Made by a program: the position numbers and the translations under genes. A stretch of 39,345 nt of DNA from Betaproteobacteria bacterium (GTDB lineage: Bacteria > Pseudomonadota > Gammaproteobacteria > Burkholderiales > SG8-41): the NCBI GenBank assembly GCA_947486575.1, contig CANKUB010000034.1, forward strand, positions 1 to 39,345. Direction: 5' to 3'. The notes under the pieces were generated by a model, which was not told the DNA's origin, made no database searches, and saw nothing but the letters and a program-made list of their open reading frames with translations. Of the stretch, positions 24,983 to 33,488 are shown piece by piece (position 1 is the stretch's first letter; the number at the start of each line of letters is the position of its first letter).

Positions 24983-27900
24983 ATGAGCGCTGCATCCCCG
25001 GTGATGATTCAGTCCCTGGCCACGGTACGCGAATCCGTGCGCGAGGCATTGCAAGCGGCAGGCGCTGCGCTGGCAGCCGGTGGGAATGACGCTGCTGCTA
25101 ACTCGCAAGGATTTTGGCGTTCAGCGCATGCCGCGATGCAAGTGGTGAATCATCGTGCACTGCTACAGTTCAGTGGTGAATTGGGGGCGTTGATTTCGCC
25201 TGCGCCCGCTGGTGCTGACACCGCACAAACCGCTGCTTTTGCCAATGGCGTTGAATCGTTACTGGCTTGCATGAATGCTTTGATCGCCGGGCAGCGTGAT
25301 CAGCCCATGCGTTTGTGGCCCGCGTATGAGGCAATGCAGCGCGCGCGTGGCGTTAAGCAACCCAATCAAGGCGAGTTGTTTTTCCCGGATCTGACGGCAG
25401 GGCCGGGCGACAATCCGGCGGCTACTGCGCTTAATGCCGATGAACTGCGCGGTGCGCGGCGTGTGCTGGAAGCAGGGCTGTTGCAATGGTTGCTCAAGGG
25501 CGACATCGCCGGCCTCAAGCAGGTGGCCGCTGCTATCCGCCGTGTTGAAGGCTCGCTCAGCAAAGGTGACGAACGGCGGCTGTGGTGGGTTGCGCGTGGC
25601 GTGCTGGAAGCTGTGCAGCAAGGGGTGCTCGCAGCCGATACGCCGGTACGCCGTCTGGTAACGCAACTTAATTTGCAACTGGGCCGCCTGGTGCAAGGCC
25701 CGGTGCAGGCGCCAGACACATTGTTGTGCGACGCATTGTTACTGGCAGCGCGGGCGCAGCCACAAGCCGATACGCCGTTGCTCAGTGGGGTACTCAGTGA
25801 GGTGCGGCGTGTCTATGGACTGCAAGGTATACTCGATGTAGACAAAACGCCAGCGCCCAGCGGATTCAGCGGCGAGGCTGTGGCGGCAGCACGTCAGCAC
25901 GCTGATGGATTGCAGGTTTTGTGGAGTAGCTGCGCAGCGGGTGCGGGCAGCCTGGTTGAATTTGAGCAACGTGCGCGTGCGCTGGCGGGCGCTTGCGAGG
26001 CACTGGGCGAACCGGCACTGAACACACTAGTGGTGCAATTGGCTGATGCTGCCAGGCAGTTCACGCAGTCCGGCGCAAAGCTGAATGATGTTACGGCGCT
26101 GGAAGTTGCGTGCGCATTGTTGCTGATGGAGCCGGTGCTTGCCGACGATCATGCGCCAGGGGCTGAATTCGCGCAGCGTGCGCAGAACATGGCGGCGCGG
26201 GTTAAGGTGAGTATCGACGCGCCGCAGGCGCTTGGCGCGATGCCGTCTGCACAATTGCTCAGTGAGCAGGCGCTGCAAAAGCAAACAGCGCAATACAAGG
26301 CGCTGGTCTACGGCGAAACTGGTCGTAGCTTGCGCGACATTGAAATGACGCTTGAAGGCTGGTTTCGTGATACGCGCAATCCTGCTGCCATTGCGGGTCT
26401 GGATAAGCCGTTTCGACAGGCCGTGGGTGCACTGGCTGTGTTGGGCGATGCCGAGGCGGTACTGTTAGCCATGACGTGCCGCACCGACGTTGCGCGATTT
26501 GCACAAGGCGCGCCGTGCGCCGCTGCGGAGCAGCGCTCGCTGGTGGCAAGCGTGGCGGCGTTGTCTGCATTTGTCGAAGCGGCGAAACTGGGGCCGACGA
26601 AATTGGTTATGCCCGCAGTTGTGGTTGAGACAGTTGAAGCGCCTGTGCTGGATTTTGCGGCTGAACCGGTAGCGCCGGTAGCGCCATCATTACCCGTGAT
26701 GGCAGAAATCCCGGTTGCACCAGCGCTGGAACTGCCACCTGTGCTGCCTGTGGTAGAGGCGCCTGCGCAAGTAGTGGTGCCGCAAGAAAGTGTTGCGGTT
26801 GATGGCGCTGGTGATACCGACCCGGAGATGCTCGAAATCTTCCTCGAAGAAGCGGGCGAAGTGCTGACCACTATCGCAGACACTACGCCGCAAAGCCGGG
26901 CCAATCCACAGGATCAGGAACTGCTCACCACGCTGCGCCGTGCGTTTCATACGCTGAAAGGCAGCGGACGCATGGTCGGACTGAAACATATCGGCGACGC
27001 CGCATATGCGATGGAGCAGGTGTTTAATGAACTGTCGGCGGAGCAGCGGCCGGGCACGCCTGATTTGTATCAGGTAGTCGAGCACGCGCATGGCGACTTT
27101 ACGCGCTGGATCAGTGAATTGCGCGAGCACAAACAAGCTCGGGTTAATGCATCGCAACTTATTGTTTTTACAGAGAAATTACGCGCAGGTGCAGCGCTGC
27201 CCGCTACGGACACGGTCGTCGCGATACCCGCAGAAGCCATCGCGCAGCCCGCCGCAGCGCAGCCAGTAATCAGCGACACCGTGCAAGTGGGTGACGTCAG
27301 TGTCAGCCGCACGCTCTACGAGATTATGCTGCCCGAGGCGCGCGACAATGCAAGCGTGCTTGAGGCGCAAAATCAGCGCGTGCAAAACGGTGTCAAGATT
27401 GATCTCGAGTTTCTGCGCGCTGCCCACACCCTTAGCGGTATTTCGGGCACGGCGGGCTTCGGTGCCATACGCGCATTGGGTGCGAGTCTTGAGCGCGTGC
27501 TGCAAAGTGCAATGGATCACGACACCGCTCCGCATGCCGAAGCACGCAAATTAATCGCGCGCGCCGTGAACGCGCTAGTGGCGCAGGTTGCCAGCATCGC
27601 TGTGCCGCAGGCGCCTGATACACACGATGATTTGATTCAGGCTCTCGATGGCGTGAAAATTTCAGTGCCTGAAGTGGTGTTGCCGAGTGTTGAGCCAGTT
27701 ATTGCAGCGGTGCCCGTGGTGGATGCGGTGGTGGAGCCAGCGACCGCTTTGCCACATTCAAGTGACAATAGCGGACTGACGCAGTTAATGACCTCGCCTG
27801 CCGAGGGCGGTGGCATTGGGCGGCGTGAATATCGTCTCAAAGACGATATTGATCCGCAGTTGTTGCAGATATTCCTCGAAGAAGCCGCAGAACTGGTGCC

Positions 27901-30178
27901 GCAGGTCGGGCAAGATCTGCGCGACTGGCGTGCGCGTCCGGATGACAAGCTGGTGCCGCAATCGTTGAAGCGTTTGCTGCACACCCTGAAAGGCAGCTCG
28001 CGCATGGCAGGTGCGATGGCGCTGGGCCAGTTGACGCACAGCATGGAATCGCGCATCGAAAACGCGGAGTTGCTGCCGGTAATTCCGCCGCAGTTGTTTG
28101 ATGATCTGGAGGCATCGTTTGATCGTATCGGCACGCTGATCGGGCACTTGCAGGGCGTGGAAACAGTAGCCCCCACCGGTGAAGCAGCGCCACTGACCGC
28201 AGCCATGGACGAAATGTCGCGCACCATGCACATGGCGGCCGCCACCGGCAACATGACGCAATCCCTGCTCATGCAAACTGCCGTTGCGCCAGTGGATACC
28301 GGAGCGACGGACAGCGCAGCAGCGCAACCGGCTGCCAGCGTGCAGCGCCCGTTGATACGTGTGCGCGCAGACTTGATTGACCGCCTGGCAAACCAGGCCG
28401 GTGAAGTAAGCATTGCGCGCGCGCGTGTGTCTGCTGAATTACGCAGCGCCCGCGGCTCGTTGCGTGATCTCACCGAGAACATTGGCCGCTTGCGCGCGCA
28501 GTTGCGCGAACTCGAAATTGCGGCTGAAACGCAGATGCAATCGCGCTTTACGCCGCAGCCCGAAAGCACCGGTGAAAAATTTGATCCGCTGGAATTTGAC
28601 CGCTTCACGCGCTTGCAGGAGTTAACGCGGCTGATGGCCGAGAGCGTCAACGACGTAGCCACCGTGCAGCACAACCTCGCGCGTGATCTCGATGAAGGCG
28701 AAAAAGCGCTGGCATCCCAGGCGCAAATCACGCGCGATGTGCAGCAGGACTTAATGGCTATACGCATGGTGCCGTTCGCCAGTATTTCAGACCGGCTGTT
28801 CCGTGTGGCGCGTCTGTCGGCCAAAGATAACGACAAGCACGTCACGCTTGATATCAGTGGCGGCCATGTTGAAGTCGATCGCGGCGTGATTGAACGCATT
28901 GCGGCGCCGATTGAACACTTGCTGCGCAACGCAATTGTGCATGGCATTGAAGCGCCGCAGCCGCGAATCGATGCAGGCAAGCCCGAAGCGGGAACACTGC
29001 GGCTTGAAGTGCGTCAGGAAGGCAATGAGGTCGTGCTCACACTGGCCGACGACGGCGCAGGCCTGAATATTGCTCGCATCCGCGAAAAAGCCATCGGCTT
29101 GGGTCTGATGCGTGAGAATGAGCGTCTGACCGATCAGCAAATCGGTAACTTTATCTTTCGCTCAGGGTTCAGCACGGCGGGCGCGGTGACTACCGATGCC
29201 GGACGCGGCGTGGGCATGGATGTGGTGATGAGCGAAATTACTGCGCTGAGCGGGCGCGTCGGCACTGCGTTTCAGCGCGGCAAGGGCACTACGTTTACCA
29301 TTCATCTGCCGCTCACGCTGTCGGTATTGCAGGCAGTGGTGCTGCGGCTGGGCAGCAATTATTACGGCGTGCCCACCATGATGGTGGAGCAGGTGCAGCG
29401 CCTGAAGGCCGACGTGCTGAGTGCCGCGCTAAATGTGCAGCAGATTGTGTGGCAGGACAAGCAGTATCCGTTTCATCACCTAGCTACGCTGCTGGAGGCA
29501 GGCTCCGGCGTTGAAGACGGCGTAGCACCGCCGTATGGCTCGGTGGTGCTGCTGCGCAGTGGCGCCCATCGTGCGGCGATTCAGGTGGATGACATCGTAG
29601 GTGGCCAGGAAATCGTCATCAAGAATATCGGCGCGCAACTGGCACGCGTACCCGGCGTTACGGGCGCTGCGGTATTAGGCTCTGGCGAAACCGTGCTGAT
29701 ATTGAATCCGGTGGTGCTGTCGCTAAGGCGTATAGAGGCCGAGTCAAACAACGCGCATGAACCTGCCGCGCCTGCCGACGTAACCACTGAGCCCGAACGC
29801 CAGCGCAGCGTGCTGGTGGTAGACGATTCGCTCACCGTACGTAAAATCACCGGTCGCCTGCTCACCCGCGAAGGCTACATCGTGCTGGTGGCCAAAGATG
29901 GCGTTGAGGCGCTGGAGAAAATGCGCGATCAGGTGCCCGACGTAATGATCACTGACGTTGAAATGCCGCGCATGGACGGCTTTGATTTGACGCGCAGCGT
30001 GCGCGCTGAAGAATCGCTGAAAGGCCTGCCGATCATCATGATCACCTCACGCACGGCGGAAAAGCATCGTCAGCACGCCAGCGAATTGGGCGTAGATGTG
30101 TTCCTGGGCAAACCGTATGAAGAGAGCGAATTGCTGGGCCATATTGCGGCGTTGGCGCGGCGGCCCTTGCCTGCATAA
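24983..30178 (+). CDS. chpA: Hybrid chemotaxis histidine kinase ChpA (PilL) with several Hpt domains
   Basis: A 1731-residue CheA-type kinase at the centre of the Pil-Chp system. The N-terminal ~600 residues are helical and FimL-like without intact Hpt signatures. Three Hpt-like sites follow: His656 (FHTLKGSGRMVG), His815 (AHTLSGISG, Lys replaced by Ser) and His1000 (LHTLKGSSRMAG). Next come the CheA dimerisation helices (~1124-1185), the ATPase domain with Asn1316 in HLLRNAIVHG, DDGAGLN (1356-1362) and DAGRGVGMDVV, a CheW-like domain, and a C-terminal receiver with Asp1658 (MITDVEMPRMDG). It phosphorylates PilG/PilH through its Hpts. It is smaller than Pseudomonas ChpA, which has more transfer domains. 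The ATG has no Shine-Dalgarno and is preceded by the AT-rich motif. Confidence 0.93.
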   Translation: MSAASPVMIQSLATVRESVREALQAAGAALAAGGNDAAANSQGFWRSAHAAMQVVNHRALLQFSGELGALISPAPAGADTAQTAAFANGVESLLACMNALIAGQRDQPMRLWPAYEAMQRARGVKQPNQGELFFPDLTAGPGDNPAATALNADELRGARRVLEAGLLQWLLKGDIAGLKQVAAAIRRVEGSLSKGDERRLWWVARGVLEAVQQGVLAADTPVRRLVTQLNLQLGRLVQGPVQAPDTLLCDALLLAARAQPQADTPLLSGVLSEVRRVYGLQGILDVDKTPAPSGFSGEAVAAARQHADGLQVLWSSCAAGAGSLVEFEQRARALAGACEALGEPALNTLVVQLADAARQFTQSGAKLNDVTALEVACALLLMEPVLADDHAPGAEFAQRAQNMAARVKVSIDAPQALGAMPSAQLLSEQALQKQTAQYKALVYGETGRSLRDIEMTLEGWFRDTRNPAAIAGLDKPFRQAVGALAVLGDAEAVLLAMTCRTDVARFAQGAPCAAAEQRSLVASVAALSAFVEAAKLGPTKLVMPAVVVETVEAPVLDFAAEPVAPVAPSLPVMAEIPVAPALELPPVLPVVEAPAQVVVPQESVAVDGAGDTDPEMLEIFLEEAGEVLTTIADTTPQSRANPQDQELLTTLRRAFHTLKGSGRMVGLKHIGDAAYAMEQVFNELSAEQRPGTPDLYQVVEHAHGDFTRWISELREHKQARVNASQLIVFTEKLRAGAALPATDTVVAIPAEAIAQPAAAQPVISDTVQVGDVSVSRTLYEIMLPEARDNASVLEAQNQRVQNGVKIDLEFLRAAHTLSGISGTAGFGAIRALGASLERVLQSAMDHDTAPHAEARKLIARAVNALVAQVASIAVPQAPDTHDDLIQALDGVKISVPEVVLPSVEPVIAAVPVVDAVVEPATALPHSSDNSGLTQLMTSPAEGGGIGRREYRLKDDIDPQLLQIFLEEAAELVPQVGQDLRDWRARPDDKLVPQSLKRLLHTLKGSSRMAGAMALGQLTHSMESRIENAELLPVIPPQLFDDLEASFDRIGTLIGHLQGVETVAPTGEAAPLTAAMDEMSRTMHMAAATGNMTQSLLMQTAVAPVDTGATDSAAAQPAASVQRPLIRVRADLIDRLANQAGEVSIARARVSAELRSARGSLRDLTENIGRLRAQLRELEIAAETQMQSRFTPQPESTGEKFDPLEFDRFTRLQELTRLMAESVNDVATVQHNLARDLDEGEKALASQAQITRDVQQDLMAIRMVPFASISDRLFRVARLSAKDNDKHVTLDISGGHVEVDRGVIERIAAPIEHLLRNAIVHGIEAPQPRIDAGKPEAGTLRLEVRQEGNEVVLTLADDGAGLNIARIREKAIGLGLMRENERLTDQQIGNFIFRSGFSTAGAVTTDAGRGVGMDVVMSEITALSGRVGTAFQRGKGTTFTIHLPLTLSVLQAVVLRLGSNYYGVPTMMVEQVQRLKADVLSAALNVQQIVWQDKQYPFHHLATLLEAGSGVEDGVAPPYGSVVLLRSGAHRAAIQVDDIVGGQEIVIKNIGAQLARVPGVTGAAVLGSGETVLILNPVVLSLRRIEAESNNAHEPAAPADVTTEPERQRSVLVVDDSLTVRKITGRLLTREGYIVLVAKDGVEALEKMRDQVPDVMITDVEMPRMDGFDLTRSVRAEESLKGLPIIMITSRTAEKHRQHASELGVDVFLGKPYEESELLGHIAALARRPLPA

Positions 30179-30180
30179 AT

Positions 30181-30210
30181 ATACGCTTAAAAACAAATAG
30201 TTAAGTGTAT
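30181..30210 (+). repeat. AT-rich boundary motif, copy 7, also a hairpin
   Basis: ATACGCTTAA (30181-30190) and TTAAGTGTAT (30201-30210) can pair over ten positions with one G-U pair, around a loop AAACAAATAG. A short T-run follows (TTTT at 30210-30213). It lies directly after the chpA stop and could end the pil-chp transcript. Its 15-base segment AAAAACAAATAGTTA is identical to copy 9 at 37044-37070. Confidence 0.5.
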
Positions 30211-30222
30211 TTTCCGCAACGC

Positions 30223-30250
30223 CTTGAATCGGCGCGTGCGGCCCCCATGT
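30223..30250 (+). promoter_or_regulatory. Sigma-32 heat-shock promoter of clpB
   Basis: CTTGAA at 30223-30228 and CCCCATGT at 30243-30250 are separated by 14 bp. This matches the sigma-32 consensus CTTGAA / CCCCATnT at all these positions and at the usual spacing. It lies 35 bp before the clpB ATG, so clpB is expected to be induced by heat independently of the pil-chp operon. Confidence 0.85.
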
Positions 30251-30284
30251 TCTATGGCATAGAGACTCATACAGGCGGGCGGCT

Positions 30285-32876
30285 ATGCGATTCGACAAAT
30301 TCACTACCAAGTTTCAGCAGGCGTTTTCGGATGCGCAGAGCGCAGCTGTGCGCCATGATAATCCGTATATTGAGCCGCAACATCTGCTGCACGCGCTGAT
30401 ACAGCAGCAGGATGGCGGCACTACGTCGCTATTGGGGCGCGCGGGGGCGAATGTGCCTGCGTTGCGCGGCGCGCTGACGCAGGCGATTGAGCGCTTGCCT
30501 AAAGTGGAGGGCACGGGCGGTGAAGTGAATGTATCGCGCGATCTTTCCAACTTGCTGAACGTTACGGATAAAGAAGCGCAGAAACGCGATGACCAATTTG
30601 TTGCGTCTGAAATGTTTTTGCTGGCGTTGACGCAAGACAAAGGCGAGACCGGTCGCTTGCTCAAGCAAAGCGGTGTCACTCGCGCGGGGCTGGAGCAGGC
30701 GATCAGCGCGGTACGCGGTGGCGAGGGCGTGCAAAGCGCGGAGGCTGAAGGCAGCCGCGAATCGCTGAAAAAATACACTACTGATCTGACCGAACGCGCG
30801 AGCGCGGGCAAGCTTGATCCGGTGATCGGGCGTGACGATGAAATCCGCCGTGTGATTCAAATCCTGCAGCGGCGCACGAAAAATAATCCGGTGTTGATCG
30901 GTGAGCCCGGTGTGGGCAAGACCGCGATAGTTGAAGGTCTGGCGCAACGCATCGTTAACGGTGAAGTGCCGGAGACTTTAAAGAACAAGCGTGTGCTGTC
31001 GCTCGACATGGCGGCGCTGCTGGCGGGCGCGAAATACCGAGGTGAGTTTGAAGAGCGGCTCAAATCCGTGCTCAAAGAAATCGCGCAGGATGAAGGCCAA
31101 ACCATTGTTTTTATTGACGAATTGCACACGATGGTAGGCGCAGGCAAGGCCGAAGGCGCAATCGACGCGGGAAATATGCTGAAGCCTGCACTCGCGCGCG
31201 GCGAACTGCATTGCGTGGGTGCCACTACGCTCGATGAATATCGCAAGTATGTTGAAAAAGATGCCGCGCTGGAGCGCCGTTTTCAAAAAGTGCTAGTGGA
31301 TGAGCCGAGTGTGGAAAGCACAATCGCCATCCTGCGTGGCTTGCAGGAAAAATACGAATTGCATCATGGCGTGGACATTACCGATCCTGCGATTGTTGCG
31401 GCAGCAGAGTTGTCGCATCGTTATATCACCGACCGTTTTTTGCCGGACAAGGCGATTGATTTGATCGACGAAGCCGCGTCGCGCGTGAAGATGGAAATCG
31501 ATTCCAAGCCGGAGGTGATGGATAAACTCGACCGCCGCTTGATTCAATTGAAGATCGAGCGCGAAGCGATCAAGCGCGAAAAAGATGAAGCCTCGAAAAA
31601 ACGCCTGGCGCTGATTGAAGACGAAATCAAGTCGCTGGAGCGTGAGTATTCCGATCTTGAAACCATCTGGAAAGCCGAAAAAGCCCAGGTTCAGGGCAGC
31701 ACGCATGTGAAAGAGGAAATCGAGCGCGTGCGCGCCGACATTGTGAAATTGCAGCGCGAAGGCAAGCTCGACAAAGTGGCTGAGTTGCAATACGGCAAGC
31801 TGCCGCAGCTTGAGGCGCAATTAAAGCAGGCCGAGAAGGCAGGCGCGAGTGAAGTGAAGCACAAGCTACTACGCACGCAAGTCGGCACTGAAGAAATTGC
31901 CGAAGTGGTGTCGCGCGCAACCGGCATACCAGTCGCGCGCATGATGCAGGGCGAGCGCGAAAAACTGCTCAAGATGGAAGACCGGTTGCACGCGCGCGTT
32001 ATCGGGCAGGACGAAGCCGTGCGGCTGGTGGCGGATGCGATACGTCGCTCTCGTGCAGGGCTGGGTGACCCGAAGCGGCCGTATGGCTCGTTCCTGTTTC
32101 TCGGACCCACGGGCGTAGGCAAAACTGAATTGTGCAAAACGTTGGCGGAATTTTTGTTCGATGCCGAAGATCATCTGATCCGCATTGATATGTCCGAGTT
32201 CATGGAAAAGCATTCGGTCGCGCGATTGATCGGCGCGCCGCCGGGCTATGTGGGTTATGAAGAAGGCGGCTATTTGACCGAAGCCGTGCGTCGCAAGCCG
32301 TACTCGGTGATTTTGCTCGATGAAATCGAAAAAGCGCATCCGGACGTATTCAATGTGCTGCTGCAAGTGCTCGACGACGGGCGCATGACCGATGGTCAGG
32401 GGCGTACCGTGGATTTCAAGAACACGGTTATCGTGATGACATCGAACATGGGTTCTCACATGATTCAGCAGATGCAGGGCGACGACTATCAAGTTATCAA
32501 GCTCGCTGTGCTGGGTGAAGTGAAGGCGCATTTTCGTCCGGAGTTTATTAACCGCATCGACGAAATCGTGGTGTTCCACTCGCTGGATGAAAAAAATATC
32601 CAGTCGATAGCGAAAATTCAACTGGGCTTGCTTGAAAAACGTCTGGCGGCGATGGATATGAAAATTGACGTCAGCGATGCCGCTTTGCGTGAATTAGCAG
32701 CTGCGGGATTTGACCCGGTGTATGGCGCACGGCCTTTGAAGCGCGCGATACAGGCGCAGCTCGAAAATCCGCTGGCCAAGGCGATACTCGAAGGCCAGTT
32801 TGCCGCGAAGGACGCGATACACGTGGATGTGAGCAAGGGCGGCGCATTCACGTTTACCAAGGCCACGCTGCACTGA
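30285..32876 (+). CDS. clpB: ATP-dependent disaggregase ClpB
   Basis: An 863-residue hexameric AAA+ chaperone that extracts proteins from aggregates together with DnaK. The Clp N-domain ([16 protein letters not shown]) is followed by AAA-1 with Walker A GEPGVGKT (~206-213), Walker B VFIDELHT and the pore loop segment [11 protein letters not shown] coiled-coil middle domain ([21 protein letters not shown]) comes next. AAA-2 then has GPTGVGKT (~607-614), the pore loop [19 protein letters not shown] and the sensor motif [10 protein letters not shown]. Length and order match E. coli ClpB, and no IGL/F loop for ClpP is visible. It has its own sigma-32 promoter after chpA. Confidence 0.97.
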   Translation: MRFDKFTTKFQQAFSDAQSAAVRHDNPYIEPQHLLHALIQQQDGGTTSLLGRAGANVPALRGALTQAIERLPKVEGTGGEVNVSRDLSNLLNVTDKEAQKRDDQFVASEMFLLALTQDKGETGRLLKQSGVTRAGLEQAISAVRGGEGVQSAEAEGSRESLKKYTTDLTERASAGKLDPVIGRDDEIRRVIQILQRRTKNNPVLIGEPGVGKTAIVEGLAQRIVNGEVPETLKNKRVLSLDMAALLAGAKYRGEFEERLKSVLKEIAQDEGQTIVFIDELHTMVGAGKAEGAIDAGNMLKPALARGELHCVGATTLDEYRKYVEKDAALERRFQKVLVDEPSVESTIAILRGLQEKYELHHGVDITDPAIVAAAELSHRYITDRFLPDKAIDLIDEAASRVKMEIDSKPEVMDKLDRRLIQLKIEREAIKREKDEASKKRLALIEDEIKSLEREYSDLETIWKAEKAQVQGSTHVKEEIERVRADIVKLQREGKLDKVAELQYGKLPQLEAQLKQAEKAGASEVKHKLLRTQVGTEEIAEVVSRATGIPVARMMQGEREKLLKMEDRLHARVIGQDEAVRLVADAIRRSRAGLGDPKRPYGSFLFLGPTGVGKTELCKTLAEFLFDAEDHLIRIDMSEFMEKHSVARLIGAPPGYVGYEEGGYLTEAVRRKPYSVILLDEIEKAHPDVFNVLLQVLDDGRMTDGQGRTVDFKNTVIVMTSNMGSHMIQQMQGDDYQVIKLAVLGEVKAHFRPEFINRIDEIVVFHSLDEKNIQSIAKIQLGLLEKRLAAMDMKIDVSDAALRELAAAGFDPVYGARPLKRAIQAQLENPLAKAILEGQFAAKDAIHVDVSKGGAFTFTKATLH

Positions 32877-32907
32877 CTTCACGCTGAGAGACTTTACGCA
32901 GCGAGAG

Positions 32908-32930
32908 TGAGCCGGTAAGCTTCCGGCTCA
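32908..32930 (+). promoter_or_regulatory. Perfect hairpin ending at a start codon
   Basis: TGAGCCGG (32908-32915) pairs perfectly with CCGGCTCA (32923-32930) around a seven-base loop TAAGCTT. The last paired base is the A of the ATG at 32930, so the stem would cover the ribosome-binding zone of the following gene. No U-tract follows, so a classical terminator is unlikely. It could limit or thermally control translation, or protect the clpB mRNA end. Confidence 0.45.
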
Positions 32931-33460
32931 TGAACATTCATCAGATACAGATGGTCTACAACGCGCAGGAAGATCGTGTCTTGCTGCGCATATTGTCTGC
33001 TGACCGCGCCGAGTTTCGCTTTTGGCTGACGCGCCGTTACGTGAAATTGCTGTGGACCGTGCTGCTCAAGATGCTGGAGCGCGATCCGGCTGCGGTGGTG
33101 CATGCTGACGAAAACGTACGCCGTACGATGATGGGTTTCAAGCACGAAAACGTGGTGCGCGGCGGTGAGTTTGCCAAGCCATTTGAAGAAGGCGTCAATG
33201 CGCTGCCGCTGGGTGCGGCGCCAGTGTTGTTGTCGCGTATCAGCGGTAAGCAGCCGGGTCAAAATCAGCAGCAATTGAGTCTGCATCCCGAGCAGGGGCA
33301 GGGCATTGATCTGGGCGTGAACGTTGAGCTATTGCACATGATTTCAAAGTTGTTGGTGGATGCCGTCAAGAAATCCGATTGGGATCTGCAGTTGGTCATC
33401 GATCCTGATCTCGTGTTGCCGATATTGGCGCAAGGCGTTCCGCCGCATAAACTGAATTAA
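32930..33460 (+). CDS. Conserved hypothetical protein
   Basis: A 176-residue soluble protein with no signal peptide or membrane helix. It opens MNIHQIQMVYNAQEDRVLLR, has a charged central helix (FRFWLTRRYVKLLWTVLLKM) and ends with a strand-rich part (DLQLVIDPDLVLPILAQG). I recall similar unnamed proteins in betaproteobacteria but know no function or domain name. It lies 53 bp after clpB and nine bases before the Bug gene, so it may share their transcript. The ATG at 32930 lies at the foot of a perfect hairpin with no Shine-Dalgarno; the next ATG (32951) is an alternative start. Confidence 0.65.
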   Translation: MNIHQIQMVYNAQEDRVLLRILSADRAEFRFWLTRRYVKLLWTVLLKMLERDPAAVVHADENVRRTMMGFKHENVVRGGEFAKPFEEGVNALPLGAAPVLLSRISGKQPGQNQQQLSLHPEQGQGIDLGVNVELLHMISKLLVDAVKKSDWDLQLVIDPDLVLPILAQGVPPHKLN

Positions 33461-33488
33461 AAAAATACAATGAAAACAATAGGTTATG
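33461..33488 (+). repeat. AT-rich boundary motif, copy 8
   Basis: AAAAATACAATGAAAACAATAGGTTATG begins right after the stop of the hypothetical gene and contains the ATG (33470) of the Bug gene. The shared core is AAAACAATAGGTTA. No Shine-Dalgarno precedes the start. Confidence 0.55.

Noticed and set aside
27637-28980. 447-codon open frame on the minus strand inside chpA
   Set aside because: It is antisense to a region with clear kinase and Hpt motifs, is rich in Ser/Arg/Cys as expected of a shadow frame in GC-rich DNA, and has no recognisable domain.
31104-31120. AT-motif-like string CATTGTTTTTATTGA in clpB
   Set aside because: It encodes the conserved Walker B segment (TIVFIDE), which explains the bases, and the flanks do not match the motif.
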